Shown: positions 1 through 12,429 of the stretch, piece after piece
Position numbering within the stretch: the first letter of the stretch is position 1
Layout: each line of letters starts with the position of its first letter
Assembly (NCBI GenBank): GCA_037179385.1
Contig: CM074189.1
Location: 25,295,648-25,359,647, forward strand
Length of the DNA stretch: 64,000 bases
Origin: Holothuria scabra
Lineage: Eukaryota > Echinodermata > Holothuroidea > Aspidochirotida > Holothuriidae
Direction of reading: 5' to 3'
The notes under the pieces: generated by a model
Seen by the model: only the letters and a program-made list of their open reading frames with translations
Database searches by the model: none
What the model was told of the DNA's origin: nothing
Program-made: the position numbers and the translations under genes

Positions 1-248
1 GTTTTTAAAGGTGTAATATTATCCAGTATACCTTACCAATTTTCATTAACACACAGTACTATGGTCGCAAAGTGACCAACTGCAATTTGCAAATTTTATC
101 TTGATATGGCTACTGATGTCGTTTTAGCAATATTCCCTATTGGCATGCTTGTCCGACATGACTGAACTGTATATTTGACAAGAATCATGAACAACAAATT
201 TGAAGTATCATTGCACTGTTTACTCATTAAAGAACGTTTTTTCTTTAG

Positions 249-480
249 GTTGCTGGTTGCTTGATGTATTACGTTCTGTCCAACGGCCACCATCCTTTTG
301 AAGCTACATTCCCTTTTATCAATAACACTGGAAGTCTGATTCGTAATTTGGCAGAGGGCAACTATTCGTTGTCTCATATTGCAAATTACCCCGCTGAATG
401 TACAATTTTGCTGAAGAAAATGCTAGATAAAGACATGCTGAAAAGACCCTCAATAGATGCCTGCTTCAAGAAAATGGAAG
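249..480 (+). CDS. Exon: C-lobe of an IRE1/RNase L-type protein kinase
   Basis: The exon follows a pyrimidine-rich acceptor (TTTTTTCTTTAG) and ends at a consensus donor (GTAAGC at 481). It reads in frame from its first base and leaves one base at the end (phase 1). The 77 residues begin VAGCLMYYVLSNGHHPFE, the helix F/G part of a kinase C-lobe as found in IRE1 and RNase L, where an AGC-type motif precedes YYV(L/I)S-x-G-x-HPF. They end with MLDKDMLKRPS, which carries the invariant subdomain XI arginine. The N-lobe and catalytic loop would lie in exons left of the window. IRE1 family members sense ER stress and RNase L senses 2-5A, and both couple this kinase fold to a C-terminal RNase domain. 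That RNase domain is not visible here. Family assignment is by motif only. Confidence 0.75.
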
Positions 481-1377
481 GTAAGCATTTGTTTTTCAAT
501 CTATGAGAAGTATGAACTAATATTTGTTTTCTTTGAATGACAATCTTAAGTCTGAAACTATGACTAGCCATGTTCAATTATTCTTTATGCTACAATTATG
601 CAATCGTAAAAATATCGTAGGGCGATACTTCCATGATCCAGTAAGCTGTGTGGGAATGAAGGCTGTTGTCCTCTGCTTTGTAGTGTCTACCCATACCTGT
701 CTTATTAACTTGCCCAGTGGACTGCTTCAGGTCACTGGGCTGTTTAGGATATTCAGCAGGAGTACAATGTGAAGAGTAGAAATCTACCGACTGCTGGGTA
801 CGAGAAAAAGGAAAACTTCCTTATACATTACTCAGAGAAAATTTGTTAGCTATTTTTAAAGGAGGCTCTTTTATTCAGCATAGTGCCTGTCTATCAATAT
901 GGGTACAGTAACTTTCACTTATTACAGCATATTATGAGAAGGTGTTACCTGCTCCAATAGTTGAATTTTATATCCACTACAGAAAGTCCAAATTTGTAAT
1001 AAGGGCACTTCCAGTGCATGATGTGTTATGGAAGCAGCATTGCATTATGTTTAATTTAATGCCAACCAGAGAACAACATCAATTAAGGATTGCAAATTTC
1101 TACTATTTTGAACCGTTATTGTCTGGTGATGTTGTTTCCAATTTAATTTCAAATAAAAAGAGGATCATTCTAGTTTACTACTGATACACCCTTGTGGGTA
1201 ATTGTAGAAGCTCATAAAAACCTTAACATTAACATAACAATGTAATTAACATAACAAACATGTTACGTACTGTAGAACAAAGTTAAATATGTACAACAAC
1301 TGCCTGCAGGATGCATACATCATGTGTTCATGTGTCTAGAAAGGAGGTTTTCAGAGATGTAATATATTTTTTCACAG

Positions 1378-1424
1378 CTATCAGCTTTGCCTCAAAATCC
1401 ATAAAAAGTTTGACAAGTGTGGAG
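1378..1424 (+). CDS. Probable small exon continuing the kinase C-terminus
   Basis: The exon has a strong acceptor (TATTTTTTCACAG) and a consensus donor (GAG|GTGAGT). It is 47 nt long and enters in the phase left by the exon at 249-480 (1+2 bases, giving Ala), then leaves at phase 0. The 15 complete codons read ISFASKSIKSLTSVE. In IRE1 proteins the stretch just after the RPS motif is (HP)FFW-S-x-K-x-L-x-FL-x-SVSD, and this exon fits that spacing and pattern. The splice sites and phase are seen directly. The homology is inferred from a short, weak match. Confidence 0.5.
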
Positions 1425-1661
1425 GTGAGTACCCCTAATGTCAAAATTCTTTGTTTGTTCATAAACTATTATTGCAATTGCAAAGCAGCAGTGGAAAATT
1501 TAGTACAGTGGTTAGTTCAGAAAGTCAGAAAGGTAATGTTGGTTTTTAGTATGTCTGTTTTGTACTACGTTTATTTGACAAAGTCATGGTGCCAAAATAA
1601 TTTGTTTTAATCATATTTGATTTTGTAGAGGTCCTTACACTGATATCTAGAACTCTTCCAG

Positions 1662-1790
1662 GAAGAATATACGGGGCAGTTGGAACAACAGAATTCATCA
1701 CCTTTGTCGTTTCATACATTTAGACACACACCGTTAAACACTGCAGTAGAATGCCTTACTAGTGAGCAGCTTTTATTTAATGGGAGTTGA
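1662..1790 (+). CDS. Alternative terminal exon of the kinase gene (weak)
   Basis: After a reasonable acceptor (CTAGAACTCTTCCAG) the phase-0 frame stays open for 42 codons and stops with TGA at 1788-1790. It would follow the phase-0 exon at 1378-1424 and give a short tail beginning EEYTGQLEQQNSSPLS. I recognise no domain, and nothing in it resembles the IRE1/RNase L nuclease. It is listed because it competes with the exon at 5204 as the downstream partner. Confidence 0.2.
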   Translation, partial: EEYTGQLEQQNSSPLSFHTFRHTPLNTAVECLTSEQLLFNGS

Positions 1791-2516
1791 CTGGAAACAT
1801 TGAGTCTTGAAATGATCAAAACAGCTCTAATGAAATTCAAATTGGCACCAACGGTTTTGAGAGAAAGCGTTTATAGATGAAACTGGACAGCAAGTGATGG
1901 TGTGATTTTAATCAGCCGTGACTGGGGTTCCTTACCCTTTGTCTTTCAATTCTCTTGCTTTCCTAGGTATCATGGACGGTTTTACACATATTTGTATCTT
2001 TATTCTCGCAAATTCACTGAATATGAGGGTGTGAAATTCATGTAGACATTTAATGAAGACAATTTAATACTGGTGAACCCCGTTTATGGCTGCCTACAGT
2101 CGCTAAACACAAGCCACGATCAGGTTCGTCTATACAAGTACAAAATTATCAGAAATGCCTATCCACCATTTTTGTTTATAGAAATGGCTGATTTAAGTAG
2201 ATGTGACATGAAATTTGTACTGAAAAGGTTTGCAAAATGTTGCCAATGTAGATAGAATACATAATTCTGAAGAGCATGCATACAACAGCTTTTCTAAACT
2301 GAACTTTTTTGTGTGAATGTTGCTGAATTCACTACATACATTACATGATGAGGGTAGCTGTTATTGAAATAGTTCACTGAACAAGACAATATCTATTGGT
2401 TAGAAGGAATTACTTTTTTGTGCCATCATTCTCCCCATGAACTAAGTGGTGTAGAATACTTTCATGTTGTTGTTTTAATTACTTGCAGGCAAGGAATCGA
2501 TGCGATGGTGATGTCG

Positions 2517-2550
2517 TGTGTATGGGTGAGTGTGTGGGTGTGTGTGTGTG
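2517..2550. repeat. GT-rich microsatellite
   Basis: An imperfect run of TG/TGGG units ends in (TG)6. It directly precedes the tandem repeat that starts near 2551. Confidence 0.85.
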
Positions 2551-3180
2551 AAACTCTTCGGCTTGTAAACACGATTTCTCAAGAAGGGTAAGTGTGACAC
2601 ATTTTTGGTGTGTGGGTTTGTCATATTACGTAGATAATCCCTTTTGGTTCTGGTGGAGGTCAAAGGTCATTTGGGTCATAAGGGGTCAAAAGGTCAAAAC
2701 CTTGTAAAAACGATATCTCAAGCAAGATGCTCATCTTTGGGTAAGTTGGTTGGTTGTATTAAGCAGATGATCCTATTGATTAAAGCGGAGGCCAAAGGTC
2801 ATTTGGAGTCATGGCAGGTCAAAGGTCAAAACCTAGGGAACACGGTATCTCAAGTAAAATGCGTATGACTATTGCTCATGTTAAGTATGTGGGTTGGCAG
2901 TATTGAGATGGTGATCCCGGTTGATCTTCCAGAAGGTCAAGGTCATTTGGAGTTAGCAGTGTCAAAGTCTGAGAAACTTGCTTGCATAGTATTACTGTAC
3001 AAAAAGGTAACTTGTAAGATTCTCATACTTGACATGTAGATGATGCATGGTGAAAAATAATCCCAATAGTTTTTGGTGGAGGTCAAACCTCACTTTGGTT
3101 CACAAGGGGTCAAAGTCTCAATATTATATTTATGCAAATTTCCCTTGGTTGGAGTCTTGGATACTGCAAATTTTCACACA
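2551..3180 (+). repeat. Diverged tandem repeat, unit about 130-145 bp, rich in AGGTCA half-sites
   Basis: About four to five units can be followed by the recurring block AGGTCAAAGGTCATTTGG at 2657, 2789, 2934 and 3077 (increasingly diverged). Each is followed by a GGGTCAAAAGGTCAAAACC-like block and then by a ...CGATATCTCAAG...ATGC block (2570, 2710, 2845). Two units contain a perfect direct repeat of AGGTCA with a 1-bp spacer, at 2657-2669 and 2816-2828. That is the consensus DR1 site of RXR/HNF4/PPAR nuclear receptors. The repetition is seen directly. Receptor binding is only a possibility. Confidence 0.8.
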
Positions 3181-5203
3181 TAGTATGTGGATGTGATATC
3201 ATGAGCAGAACCCTAGTTCTTGTAGGGCGCTTTGATGCCTTGCATGTATACTTTGTGGGTGCACTACGGCGCACTGTCAATTTGAAAAAAAAATAGAGGT
3301 TTAAATTTCAGCGGCAAGGAATCACTAAGCCTTTGGGTTTTCTGGTTTTGTATAAACCAAACAGTTATCACCCTGAACAATTTTGTATTTGGACTATTTA
3401 TAACAGTGCTGAGTTATAAAAGATATTAAAGCTCCTTGCCGAATAGTTGTTGTTTTCAATCTGTGTACACACTGCATGCACGTCTTCGGCGACACAGCTA
3501 AAAAGGAAAACTTTTTTGATGGTTGAAGGGTAACGATTTATGTACCAAACACCAAAGAAAAAGCAGGGCCAATTTGTAACACGTACATTGTCTAGATTTT
3601 GATCATTTAAATTTGGTCTTTTAAAACAAATTTATTTGAACGGAGTAACATGAAAACGTCTAGATAAAAACAAACATGGCAAATTAAAACTTAAGATTGT
3701 TATTAATGCGTTTGCAACAAATTTCTGTCAAGCATCACAGTGTGAAATGCTCATGTTGGGAGGTGGAACTAGTTCTTAGTTGAGCCAAAGTCCTCCTCTC
3801 AACATGCAAAGAACCTCCGTGTATAGTTTGTGCCCTATGACTCATGAAAAATTAAATTTCTATGAGATAATTGCAAGCATGCTCCAAGTCAAAAACGTTT
3901 TTAAATGATGATATACAACAAATTGGACAAAGCCATTTTGTTAACCAGATGTTTTGTACTTGCAGGCAAGTATAGATCGCAGCCACTAAAGATTTTATGA
4001 AAAAAGTGGAAAAGCCTAGAAGCGGAAAATATTAGGGCCCGTTTCTAATTTCCATTCAGTACTAAAAACAAATGGCCTTCCATGCTAATTTCCCAAAGAA
4101 AAATTATCCCGCCACCAACTCAACTTTATGTATTGGGTAGGGGGGCTATAGACAGTTGTCAGAACTCAATATGGCAGATTCGAACATTTGCTTTATGTGC
4201 ATTCAGCTTGAGCTGAATTGGATATTAGTGACAGGCTAGCTTTTTAAACGAACAGATACTTTTGATGGTGAAGGAGTGGAGTCAGTGACAGTGGAAATCT
4301 GCATAGTGGCTTTTATATTTGGTAAATCGTTTGCAGTTAAAAGTATTAAAACGTGTTTCAACAATAATATTTCATCATAATGATAAAGTACTGGATAAAT
4401 AGGCCTATTAAATGCACCATATATATTTAGTATTGTTAGTGGGATACCAGTTCGAATATAAAATTCAAAATCCTTTGTTTCTTATGTATAGCTCTGTTCG
4501 CTATTCCAGCACATGTCTGTTTAATATGTGTGTTCGAGAATTTATACCAAGCTAAATTTATACCAAGCTTTAAAAAGAACAAAAAAAAAAAAAAAATCCC
4601 CTCTTATGCCCGTGTAGCTGTTAGGCATGCCAGTACCTCCATGTTGGACATGTAAGCGTGAGAATGTGTACTGAGCAATGTAATTGGTCAGAAAAAACAT
4701 GTGACAGCCAAAGCAATCCCTACAATTCGGTTTAGTAACAAAGCTAGGAGACGAATTTGATTTGAAATAAAGGAGCATTGGCATTTCAATAGATAAACAT
4801 GATCAAAAGGTATATATGAATGTTGACGGAGACAACTATCGAGTGAACTATCAGGGAAAGACCTATATTTCGAGCTAAGCTAAGCTATGCTGGTGTCGCT
4901 CTTTAGCAATGTGTACCTGGTCTTTCTATTAATTATGTGCCTAAAGTTTTATCTAATCCTGAACCATGTACACTTAATGGTTAGCTTTTAACCAGACATA
5001 ATCTGCTTGTCATAAAAATATAAAATGAAATAGCGATTAAAAAGGTGGAATCCTCCTTCCCTGTAGAGAAGTCAAATGTTTTATCCCAGCATTTATTTAT
5101 TTATCTTTATGCATCCACAATCAGAAAGGGCTTCTTCTAAAGATAAGTTTTAATTGATGTCTCTAATTTTTTTTAATGAGTTAGTTTATGTTCACGTTTA
5201 CAG
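3181..5203. other. Gene-free stretch (probable intron)
   Basis: No convincing exon or structured element is visible. An A16 run lies near 4580. Confidence 0.4.
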
Positions 5204-5267
5204 ATGGCATCGGTTGCAACTGTTTCTGTAGACAACATTTCTTACTTCTTAGAACATGAAATTGCCG
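5204..5267 (+). CDS. Probable exon encoding the start of a death-fold domain
   Basis: The sequence CACGTTTACAG|ATG gives an acceptor immediately before an ATG, and GCC G|GTAAGG at 5268 is a strong donor. The 64-nt exon encodes MASVATVSVDNISYFLEHEI-A and leaves one base (phase 1), which the GT opening of the exon at 15432 completes to a glycine codon. The exon starts at phase 0, matching the end of the exon at 1378-1424, so it could be internal. Because ATG is its first codon, it could also be the first coding exon of an independent small death-fold gene with an upstream 5'UTR exon. Confidence 0.6.
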
Positions 5268-5394
5268 GTAAGGAACTTTAAGGAAGTTTTTGTTCATTGC
5301 CAAAGTCGCTTGGTCCAGAAAAGCAAGTTAATAACTCGTGCTGATAATATAAGAAAATGCATCTGGATTTCCAAGGGACCTGAGCAATGTTAGA

Positions 5395-7270
5395 TAGCCC
5401 GGCTTCAGATTGAGGCAAGTGCCACCTGGAATGGTCATTAATGCCACCATGTTTTTTTCGATTCCCTGACTTGTCTATAAACAGAAAAACTCAGGTATAT
5501 GGGTATCTTCGGGTGGGTTGGGGAAATATAGGGGGGTATCTGCCAAGAGTCAGGGTGCTGAAAAATGAAACATTGAAGGGGTAAGGGAAAGTAAAATGGC
5601 TATTATTTTTCATATAGAAACTCGAGAGTTGCAAACTACCCTTCAAAATACTTGGAAAGAAATTTTCTTTTAGTTGATATAAAGATTTTGAGAATAACGT
5701 GACTTTTGAGGTCATTAAAAGTCAAAAAGGTACGAAATTTGACCTTTGACCTAAATCTTGACTATGCTGTTTTAAAACGTAATTGTGTACAGTAAATCGA
5801 TTCATTTATCCTAGTTTGACCTGAAATGATTTTATTACATGTGTTCAGACAATTTTAGGCTTCTAATCTTCCAGGGTTTGTATTTAGGAAGTACCAGCGT
5901 CGAACGAAATGTTACCTAGTAAAAAATTTGTTAGAAAAACATAGATTTCCAACCCGGAAATGACAATCTATTCATGGTTAATGAGCGTTACAAGCTGTTC
6001 ACCATCTCGAAATCATTTTTGTATCTATTTAAGCATTCCTTGTTATAGAAATATTATTTATTGCATATCTACATGTCTATATCGATACCCCTGTCCCTTC
6101 TTAGTACCTAAAAAGGTGCAAAACAATACAATGAAATATCAGTACTAATAGTTTCAAATTGGGCAGGAGATTGAGGTAAGTGCCATCTTGGGTGGTCATT
6201 ATAGGCTATGGCCAACATGCATCTCACAGGCAGCCCTACAACTCTCCGTCGCAATATTATTTGGAAAGTTACGATCCGCTGAACACTAAATCAAGTGGTA
6301 TTGGTAAATATTTTGGGTCTCGCCCGTTCAAAATGGCTGCCAAAAACAATGGTGGCGAACATTTTGAATATTTTGTATTAAATAATAATAAAGAAAATAT
6401 CCTTAAAAATATTTTGAGGGATCGACTTTTAAAATTTAGTCATATTTTATGACAAGTATTCCAGAATTAATATTTGGGACTGTTTGGTGAGATTTAGGTT
6501 AACCAAGATGGGGGAAAAATAACAAAATGACTGCCAAACTAAATGAAACATTTCCAAAAATTTCCACATTCCTCAATCACAATGATGAAAAATAATGTTT
6601 TCAAATAAAGGCGGAACTTGACAATCCTATATACAAGAGTATTTGCCACTCAATATGTCGGAAAAGCACTGAAGAAGTAAACACTAATTCCCCACAAAAA
6701 TTAGAAAATAATTAAAAAAATGCAAGTGAAAAATGTCAGAAAATAATCACTAAAAATATATTTCGACTAAAACTTTCTAATACCTTTGAAGAAAAGTGTA
6801 CATAATTCTCAAAACATAGTTTCTGTTTTTTTATGCAGGACCCCATACTAACCAAGATGGCGGAAACAACAATATGGCCGCCAATAAAACGATCATAATG
6901 TACAAAAAGTAAAAAGAAAAATATTCATTAAAAAAACTTTTGACACAGTTTCCCTTAATTTCTGGACAGAATTTATGACAAATAATCCTAATTTATTTTT
7001 TAAAATACTTCTTTTGAAACTCAGATCAACCAAAATGGTGAAAAAGCAAAGTGGCCGCCGATGCATTAATTATGTTGATATATCATAACGATAGGAAAAT
7101 AATCATTAAAAGTACTTTTGGCACAGGAAAACCTAACCTGTGTCCATTTTCTGTTGTAAATATTCACAAAGTATTTTTCTGGACATTTCTTTTAGGATCC
7201 AGGTCCACCAAGATGGCGGATATTGCAAAATGGCTGCTTATTTAAAATTTCAATTAATTATAATAATAGA
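5395..7270 (+). repeat. Left arm of the fold-back element
   Basis: It matches 12860-14735 in inverted orientation. From about 6500 to 7220 it carries subrepeats with the core CCAAGATGGCGG followed by a purine tract and ATGGCCGCC (6502, 6852, 7208; a weaker copy near 7024). The core matches the YY1 consensus. Open frames here (such as 5960-6148) are mirrored in the other arm with many amino-acid changes and are not genes. Confidence 0.85.
7253..7270. repeat. LINE target-site duplication, 3' copy
   Basis: ATTAATTATAATAATAGA, identical to 12477-12494. Confidence 0.9.
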
Positions 7271-7639
7271 TTTTTTTTTCGAACGCTTTCAAACATTCTT
7301 TTCTAGACAGTTACAATATATACATAGTTAACATAACATATACAGATCAGCATAAATACAGTTTAAAGTCAGATTATCTTTACATCGACCTAAAGTTACG
7401 TTTTGTATAACACTCGTTTATGAGAATACCAGCAAACACTTTTTCACCATTTGTCCTCAATATTTTAGATTAGTAAGATAAATTTAACAAAAGGCAGAGA
7501 ACATGACATCGCACATACATGAAGACATGAAGACATTCTCAATGAAGCATAAATCATATAACAGAGAACACCAGTAATTGATCAAATAAATTTCATTTAA
7601 TAGAGGAAAAATATGGCAAAAGGGGGAAAAAGAAAAAAT

Positions 7640-10600
7640 TTAGGGAGAATTTATTCGGAATGAGAGGGCATTTACAAGTTCATGATACCTTTTGACTCTT
7701 TTCGGAGAACAGCTGGGTTTGGAAAAAATATGGTTTTCTACTTTAAGTATAAATAACAGTTTATGGTAGGAACTCTTAAACTCAGGAATTACGGAGTTAA
7801 GTTTGCAACAATAAATAAAATGTTTACAATACAAACCAACAAAATTGTATGGGTGCTGTAGAAGGAGCTTATAACCAAAGAAAAAATCGGATTTACTTAA
7901 AATAAATTGCCTGCCAAAGGGATGCTGTTCGGTGTCTAACAGAAAGGAGGAAGTGAACGAGCAACTCCAAAATAGGTGCTCCAAAGTTTCGATTTCGGTT
8001 TTGCAAAATGAAGAGTGAGGGGAATCAATTTTTTTCATAGGAAACAGCAGCTTGTTGGTGGCAAGGATTCTATGCAAAAAGCGGAATTGGAAATAAATAA
8101 GCTTGCTATCAGAAAGGGAAGCGCGGGGGATAGTAAAAATTGTTTGCCAATCATCCTCTGTGAAGTTGAACGTGTCATTCCAATGAACAATACATCTAGA
8201 AGGCAAAACGATTTTATCAATAAGCTTACAATAAGAGAAATACGTGACCCGGGGATGATTAAGCGTAGCTCTAAACATAGAATCAGGATTATCGTTGTTA
8301 AAGGGGTTTTCTTTCCACTCCACTGGGATTGAAGCTAACAGTCCGAAAAAACTAGTAAAAGGATAACGTATTATATTAAATTTGTTACAAAAATCGACAT
8401 ATGAGATCAAGTTGTGGTTACCATCATATAGGTCCTTGACATATAACACACCAGAACTGTGAAGTTTTTTATCATACAAAATTTTACCATCAACTTTTAT
8501 AAAGTGATTGTTCCAGAGAACTTGATTACCATAGTTATTTACAGGTGTATGGAAATGCAAAGAACTCCATGCATTGCATACTTGTCTAATAAAAACATTG
8601 TGAACTGGACAAATGTCCTTGGCGGTGAAATTACACTGAAAGATAAGGCATTTACCGAACGAATTTAAATAGTGATCAAAGAATAATTTCCAAACAGCGT
8701 TACTTCCACCAAGATATCTTTTCACCCAAGAGATTTTTAAGGCATAAATAAAACTTCTTACATTAGTAATTTTTAGTCCGCCATTACTGTAATTGTTATA
8801 CATTGTCCTTCTTCTGATCTTGTCAGGGTTTTTTGACCATATAAAATCAAAAATAGCGGATTGTACATCGTTTATGAAAGAGTCCGGTGGATCAGGAAGA
8901 ACTTGAAATAGATAAACTAGTTGGGAAAGGGCAAAAGATGTTACATTGATATTTCTGCCAATTGGGGTAAGATCTCGAGACGACCATATATTCAAAATGG
9001 TTTTGAGGCGAGATAATTTTGTAACATAGTTTAGTCCATACAGGTCGTTGCCATTATGAAAAAGGGTAATTCCAAGAAATTTGATAGGATCAAGATGGAG
9101 TGACAAATTAAAATAAAACACAAAAGTTGGGTGGTTTGTAACAAAGGGACCTAATGGAAATAGATGAGATTTCTGAAGGTTTACTTTTAACCCAGAGGCT
9201 CGACGAAAATCATGAAGAAGCTGTATGGCTGACCCTAGTGACTGTTGGCTTCCGTTTAGAAAAAGAACTGTATCATCAGCATATTGCAATAGCTTTATTT
9301 CATTGCCAAAAATGTTGATACCTTGAATCTGGGCACTCTTAAGTATAATCTTTGCTAAAATTTCAGTACAGAGAATAAAGAGATAAGGGCCTAGAGGACA
9401 TCCTTGACGTACGCCTCTCTTAACTGAGTTTGTATTATTATAAAAGGTTCGTACCCAAGTCCTAAAGTCATTACCAAACTTAAAGTAATCAAGAGTAGCA
9501 TGAACGAAATTCCATTCTAAAGTATCAAATGCTTTTTCAAAATCAAGAAAAAACAAAAACCCAGGAATATTGTTAAGATTTGAAAACTCGATAATTTCTA
9601 GCACGAATCTTACATTCTCACCAATAAATCTGTCGCTCATAAAACCTGTCTGGGTGTTACCTATCAGTGAAGGGAGTATAGTTTTGAGCCTAGAAGCGAT
9701 GGCCTTTGCCGCAATCTTGTAATCTGTATTTAAAAGTGCAATAGGTCTGTAGTTTGTCACATCATGAGTGTCCTTCACAGGTTTTGGAATTAAAATGATT
9801 ATACCCCTTCTTTGTTCACAGGAAACGGTTTGCTGCTCAAATGCATAATTTAACGATTTCAAAACAAATATACCAATACGAGGCCAGAATTTTTTTATAG
9901 AAGTCCGTAGAAAAGCCATCGCTTCCAGGTGATTTGCCATTTGGCATACTAAAAAGTGCAGAACGGCATTCGTCAAGATCTAAAAGTCCCTCACATACAT
10001 TGTAATCGACGGTATTCTGAAATTCCGGGAGCAGAGAAATACAAACATGCGGGTTAGTGTAATGAGAGGAGTAAAGCTTAGAATAAAAATCACGAATATG
10101 ATTTAAAATATCAGAATTAGATGTGAGGGATGTACCTTGTAAGTCATTTTACTTATAAATGGTATTGTTTTGCTTATTCCGTTTTTCAAGAGAAAGAAAA
10201 TATTTTGAATTTTGCTCCCCTTCCTCCACCCATCTTGCCTTAGATCTGATCATTATACCTTCACGCCTTTTCTTATACAACAGATGGAGATTATTTCTGG
10301 CATCATTTAACTCGTTAAGCAAGTTTTCATTAGTAACAGAATCAGACTCTAACTTAGCAATTTGCTTAATTAAATTACTTTTATATATGCGAGAATTCTT
10401 TGCCTTTGATTTACTAAAACGAATGGTACTTTTTCGAATGGTGTACTTCAATCCCTCCCAGAAGCTCGCCGGGTCCCGGCTAGAATTGTATGGGTCTGCC
10501 GAATAAGTAGTTATTAAAGTGCTTACTAAATCTATGTAACAGGGGTCTAAAAGTAACGAATTATTGAATTTCCAATAGCCCGGACCCGTAGATTCTATCG

Positions 10601-11336
10601 AGGTGTCACATTGCATTATAACAATGTGGTGATCGGATTGAAGGGAAGGGTGGAAATAACAATCAGTGACTTTGTTAACTAATTTTTTAGATATAAGAAA
10701 AAAGTCTAGTCTGCAACGAATATTATCAATAGTAGAGGCCCACGTGAAGCTAGACGAGAGAGGGTTCCTTGTCCTCCAAATGTCATCAAGACTAAATTTA
10801 TCCATGTATGAGATACAGGCATCACGTGCCTTAAAACTGGTCTTTTGAACACCTCCGTATTTGCCTAAAGCTAGATTAAGAACAAAGTTAAAGTCGCCCC
10901 CACATGTAATATTATCGCACTGAAAACTTTCTACATGATTAAAGAGAGTATGAAAGAAAGTTGAATTATCGGTATTTGGTCCATATACAGAAACAAGCGT
11001 GAAGATTTCGTTGTTTACAGTAATATCTAAAATGATAAATCGGCAATGAACATCTGTCAACTTTTTCAACACGGTTAGAGTAAAACCGGCTCTGAAAAGA
11101 ATAGCTACTCCTTTGCTGGTATTCGTACCATGCGTAAAAAACATTTCATTCCCCCACTCTGTTCGCCAACGACGCTCGTCACTAAAAACACTGTGGGTTT
11201 CTGGTATAAAACTAATGTCTAATTTATGTCGGTGTAAATAAGCAAAACCCATTCGTCTTTTTTCAGTATGACGAAGCCCTCTACAATTATAACTTGCAAA
11301 TTTCAGGTGGCTAAGAGCCATTAAAAAAAAAGACAA
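7640..11336 (-). pseudogene. LINE ORF2: AP endonuclease plus reverse transcriptase (one stop, one frameshift)
   Basis: The N-terminal part (starting at 11336) is an exonuclease-endonuclease-phosphatase nuclease with SYNCRGLR near residue 15, GDFNFVL, and the SDHH motif. This enzyme nicks target DNA for target-primed reverse transcription. The reverse transcriptase follows: NYRPIALLNTDYKI, FLDFEKAFDTLEW, GVRQGCPLGPYLF and the catalytic YADD (LLQYADDTVLF). A long C-terminal region has cysteines and histidines near its end (CKTEIETLEHLFWSC), as in L1/Tx1-clade LINEs. The frame is interrupted by TAA at 10149-10151. It resumes through the pre-RT segment (MPNGKSPGSDGF, near 9930) and shifts at the T7 run 9890-9896. 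With both lesions ignored, it is a complete ORF2. Confidence 0.93.
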
Positions 11337-11431
11337 AAGAACAACACAAAAGACAAAAAAGGAAAAAAAATCTTAATTCAGCACAAAAACACAGGGATAA
11401 AAACTGAAAAAGGTCAGTAAAAGACCTTGGT

Positions 11432-12332
11432 TTAAGCCTGATATGACAACATACCGCATGAAACAAAACAATGGTAAATACGTCGTCCATGCAACGTCCA
11501 TGCAAACGTGTAGGGCTTTCCGGATCCGTCCCGCCATTTACCACCAGAGAAACGAAGCCTTGTACCACTGTCATACAGTTGCTTCACTTGCGGTGTCCAT
11601 TTCTTACGCTCAGCTAAATCCACCTTTGTCAGGTCATCAACGATGAAAAAGGACTTCCCGTTCAAAGCTGCTCTACGTTTTTTTCATAATGTCTATTTTC
11701 ATCAGGTACGAAAGACATCTAACTAAAATGTGTGGAGGGTGACCATAAGCTCCTCGCCCGTCTCTATGACAACGTTCTACAACAATATCCGGATTGTCGA
11801 AAAACGGCAGGATTTGATCTTGAGCAATGCCTTTAATGTTTTCTCCATTAGTATAGGGTACGCCGACGATGCGAAAGTTGTTGCGTCTAGACATTCTTTC
11901 CAACTTATTAATCTCCTCATCTTTCTTTAACAAAGCATCCTCCAACTGTGAAATTTTTGTACTAAAATTATCAGGATCGCTCACCATGGCCGCCATCTTT
12001 GCCTCAATTTCGTCAATTCGTTTACTTTGAAATTCGATGGCCTTGCCTAAATCGGCATGTAGCTGTTTTATTGCATCCTGTACTGATGTGATAGACCCCT
12101 CAACAACCGCCTTAAAAGAGTCAAATGCAGAATGCCAGGAAGGAATTTCGGTGTTATTCTGTTGATCGACCATAGCAGATCTAGTGCCTATCGAAAGTGT
12201 AGGCCTATGTCTAGGTGAAGCAGGCTGCCTGCTGTTAGGGCTTTCAATCCTCGATGTAAGGGGTGGTCGGCCTCTTGTCTTTTTTGACATTCTCAGTTGG
12301 TTTAGAGAAGTAAATTCAACTACACATAGCAC
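11432..12332 (-). pseudogene. LINE ORF1: coiled-coil RNA-binding protein (one frameshift)
   Basis: The N-terminal part is basic (SKKTRGRPPL). A coiled coil follows (roughly residues 85-150: SVQDAIKQLHADLGKAIEF... to LEDALLKKDEEINKLE), then an RRM-like segment (RRNNFRIVGVPYTNGENI). The frame shifts at the T7 run near 11678-11684 and continues to 11432 with the conserved C-terminal part (FIVDDLTKVDLAERKKW). L1-type ORF1 proteins trimerise by the coiled coil and coat the LINE RNA. It lies about 95 bp upstream of ORF2 on the same strand, the normal LINE order. Confidence 0.85.
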
Positions 12333-12429
12333 AAAACCATGGAGAAACTTACAGTTGGCCTCGAGAATAAGTAAATCTTAGTTCCAGCGGTCTCTCTTCG
12401 AACCACTACGCCGCCATGTCAGGCTCGAA

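Larger units (their letters stand above)
481..2500. other. Intronic sequence around the small exon; no other gene recognised
   Basis: Apart from the two small exon candidates I see no coding pattern. A frame open at 923-1184 could also be reached in phase from the kinase exon (acceptor TTATTACAG near 923), but its protein has no recognisable features. Confidence 0.4.

Noticed and set aside
923..1184. 80-codon frame that could follow the kinase exon in phase
   Set aside because: Splice phase fits, but the protein has no resemblance to IRE1/RNase L linker or nuclease; the 1378 exon fits the family pattern better.
8015..8668. Plus-strand frames inside the LINE
   Set aside because: Antisense shadows of the ORF2 reading frame.
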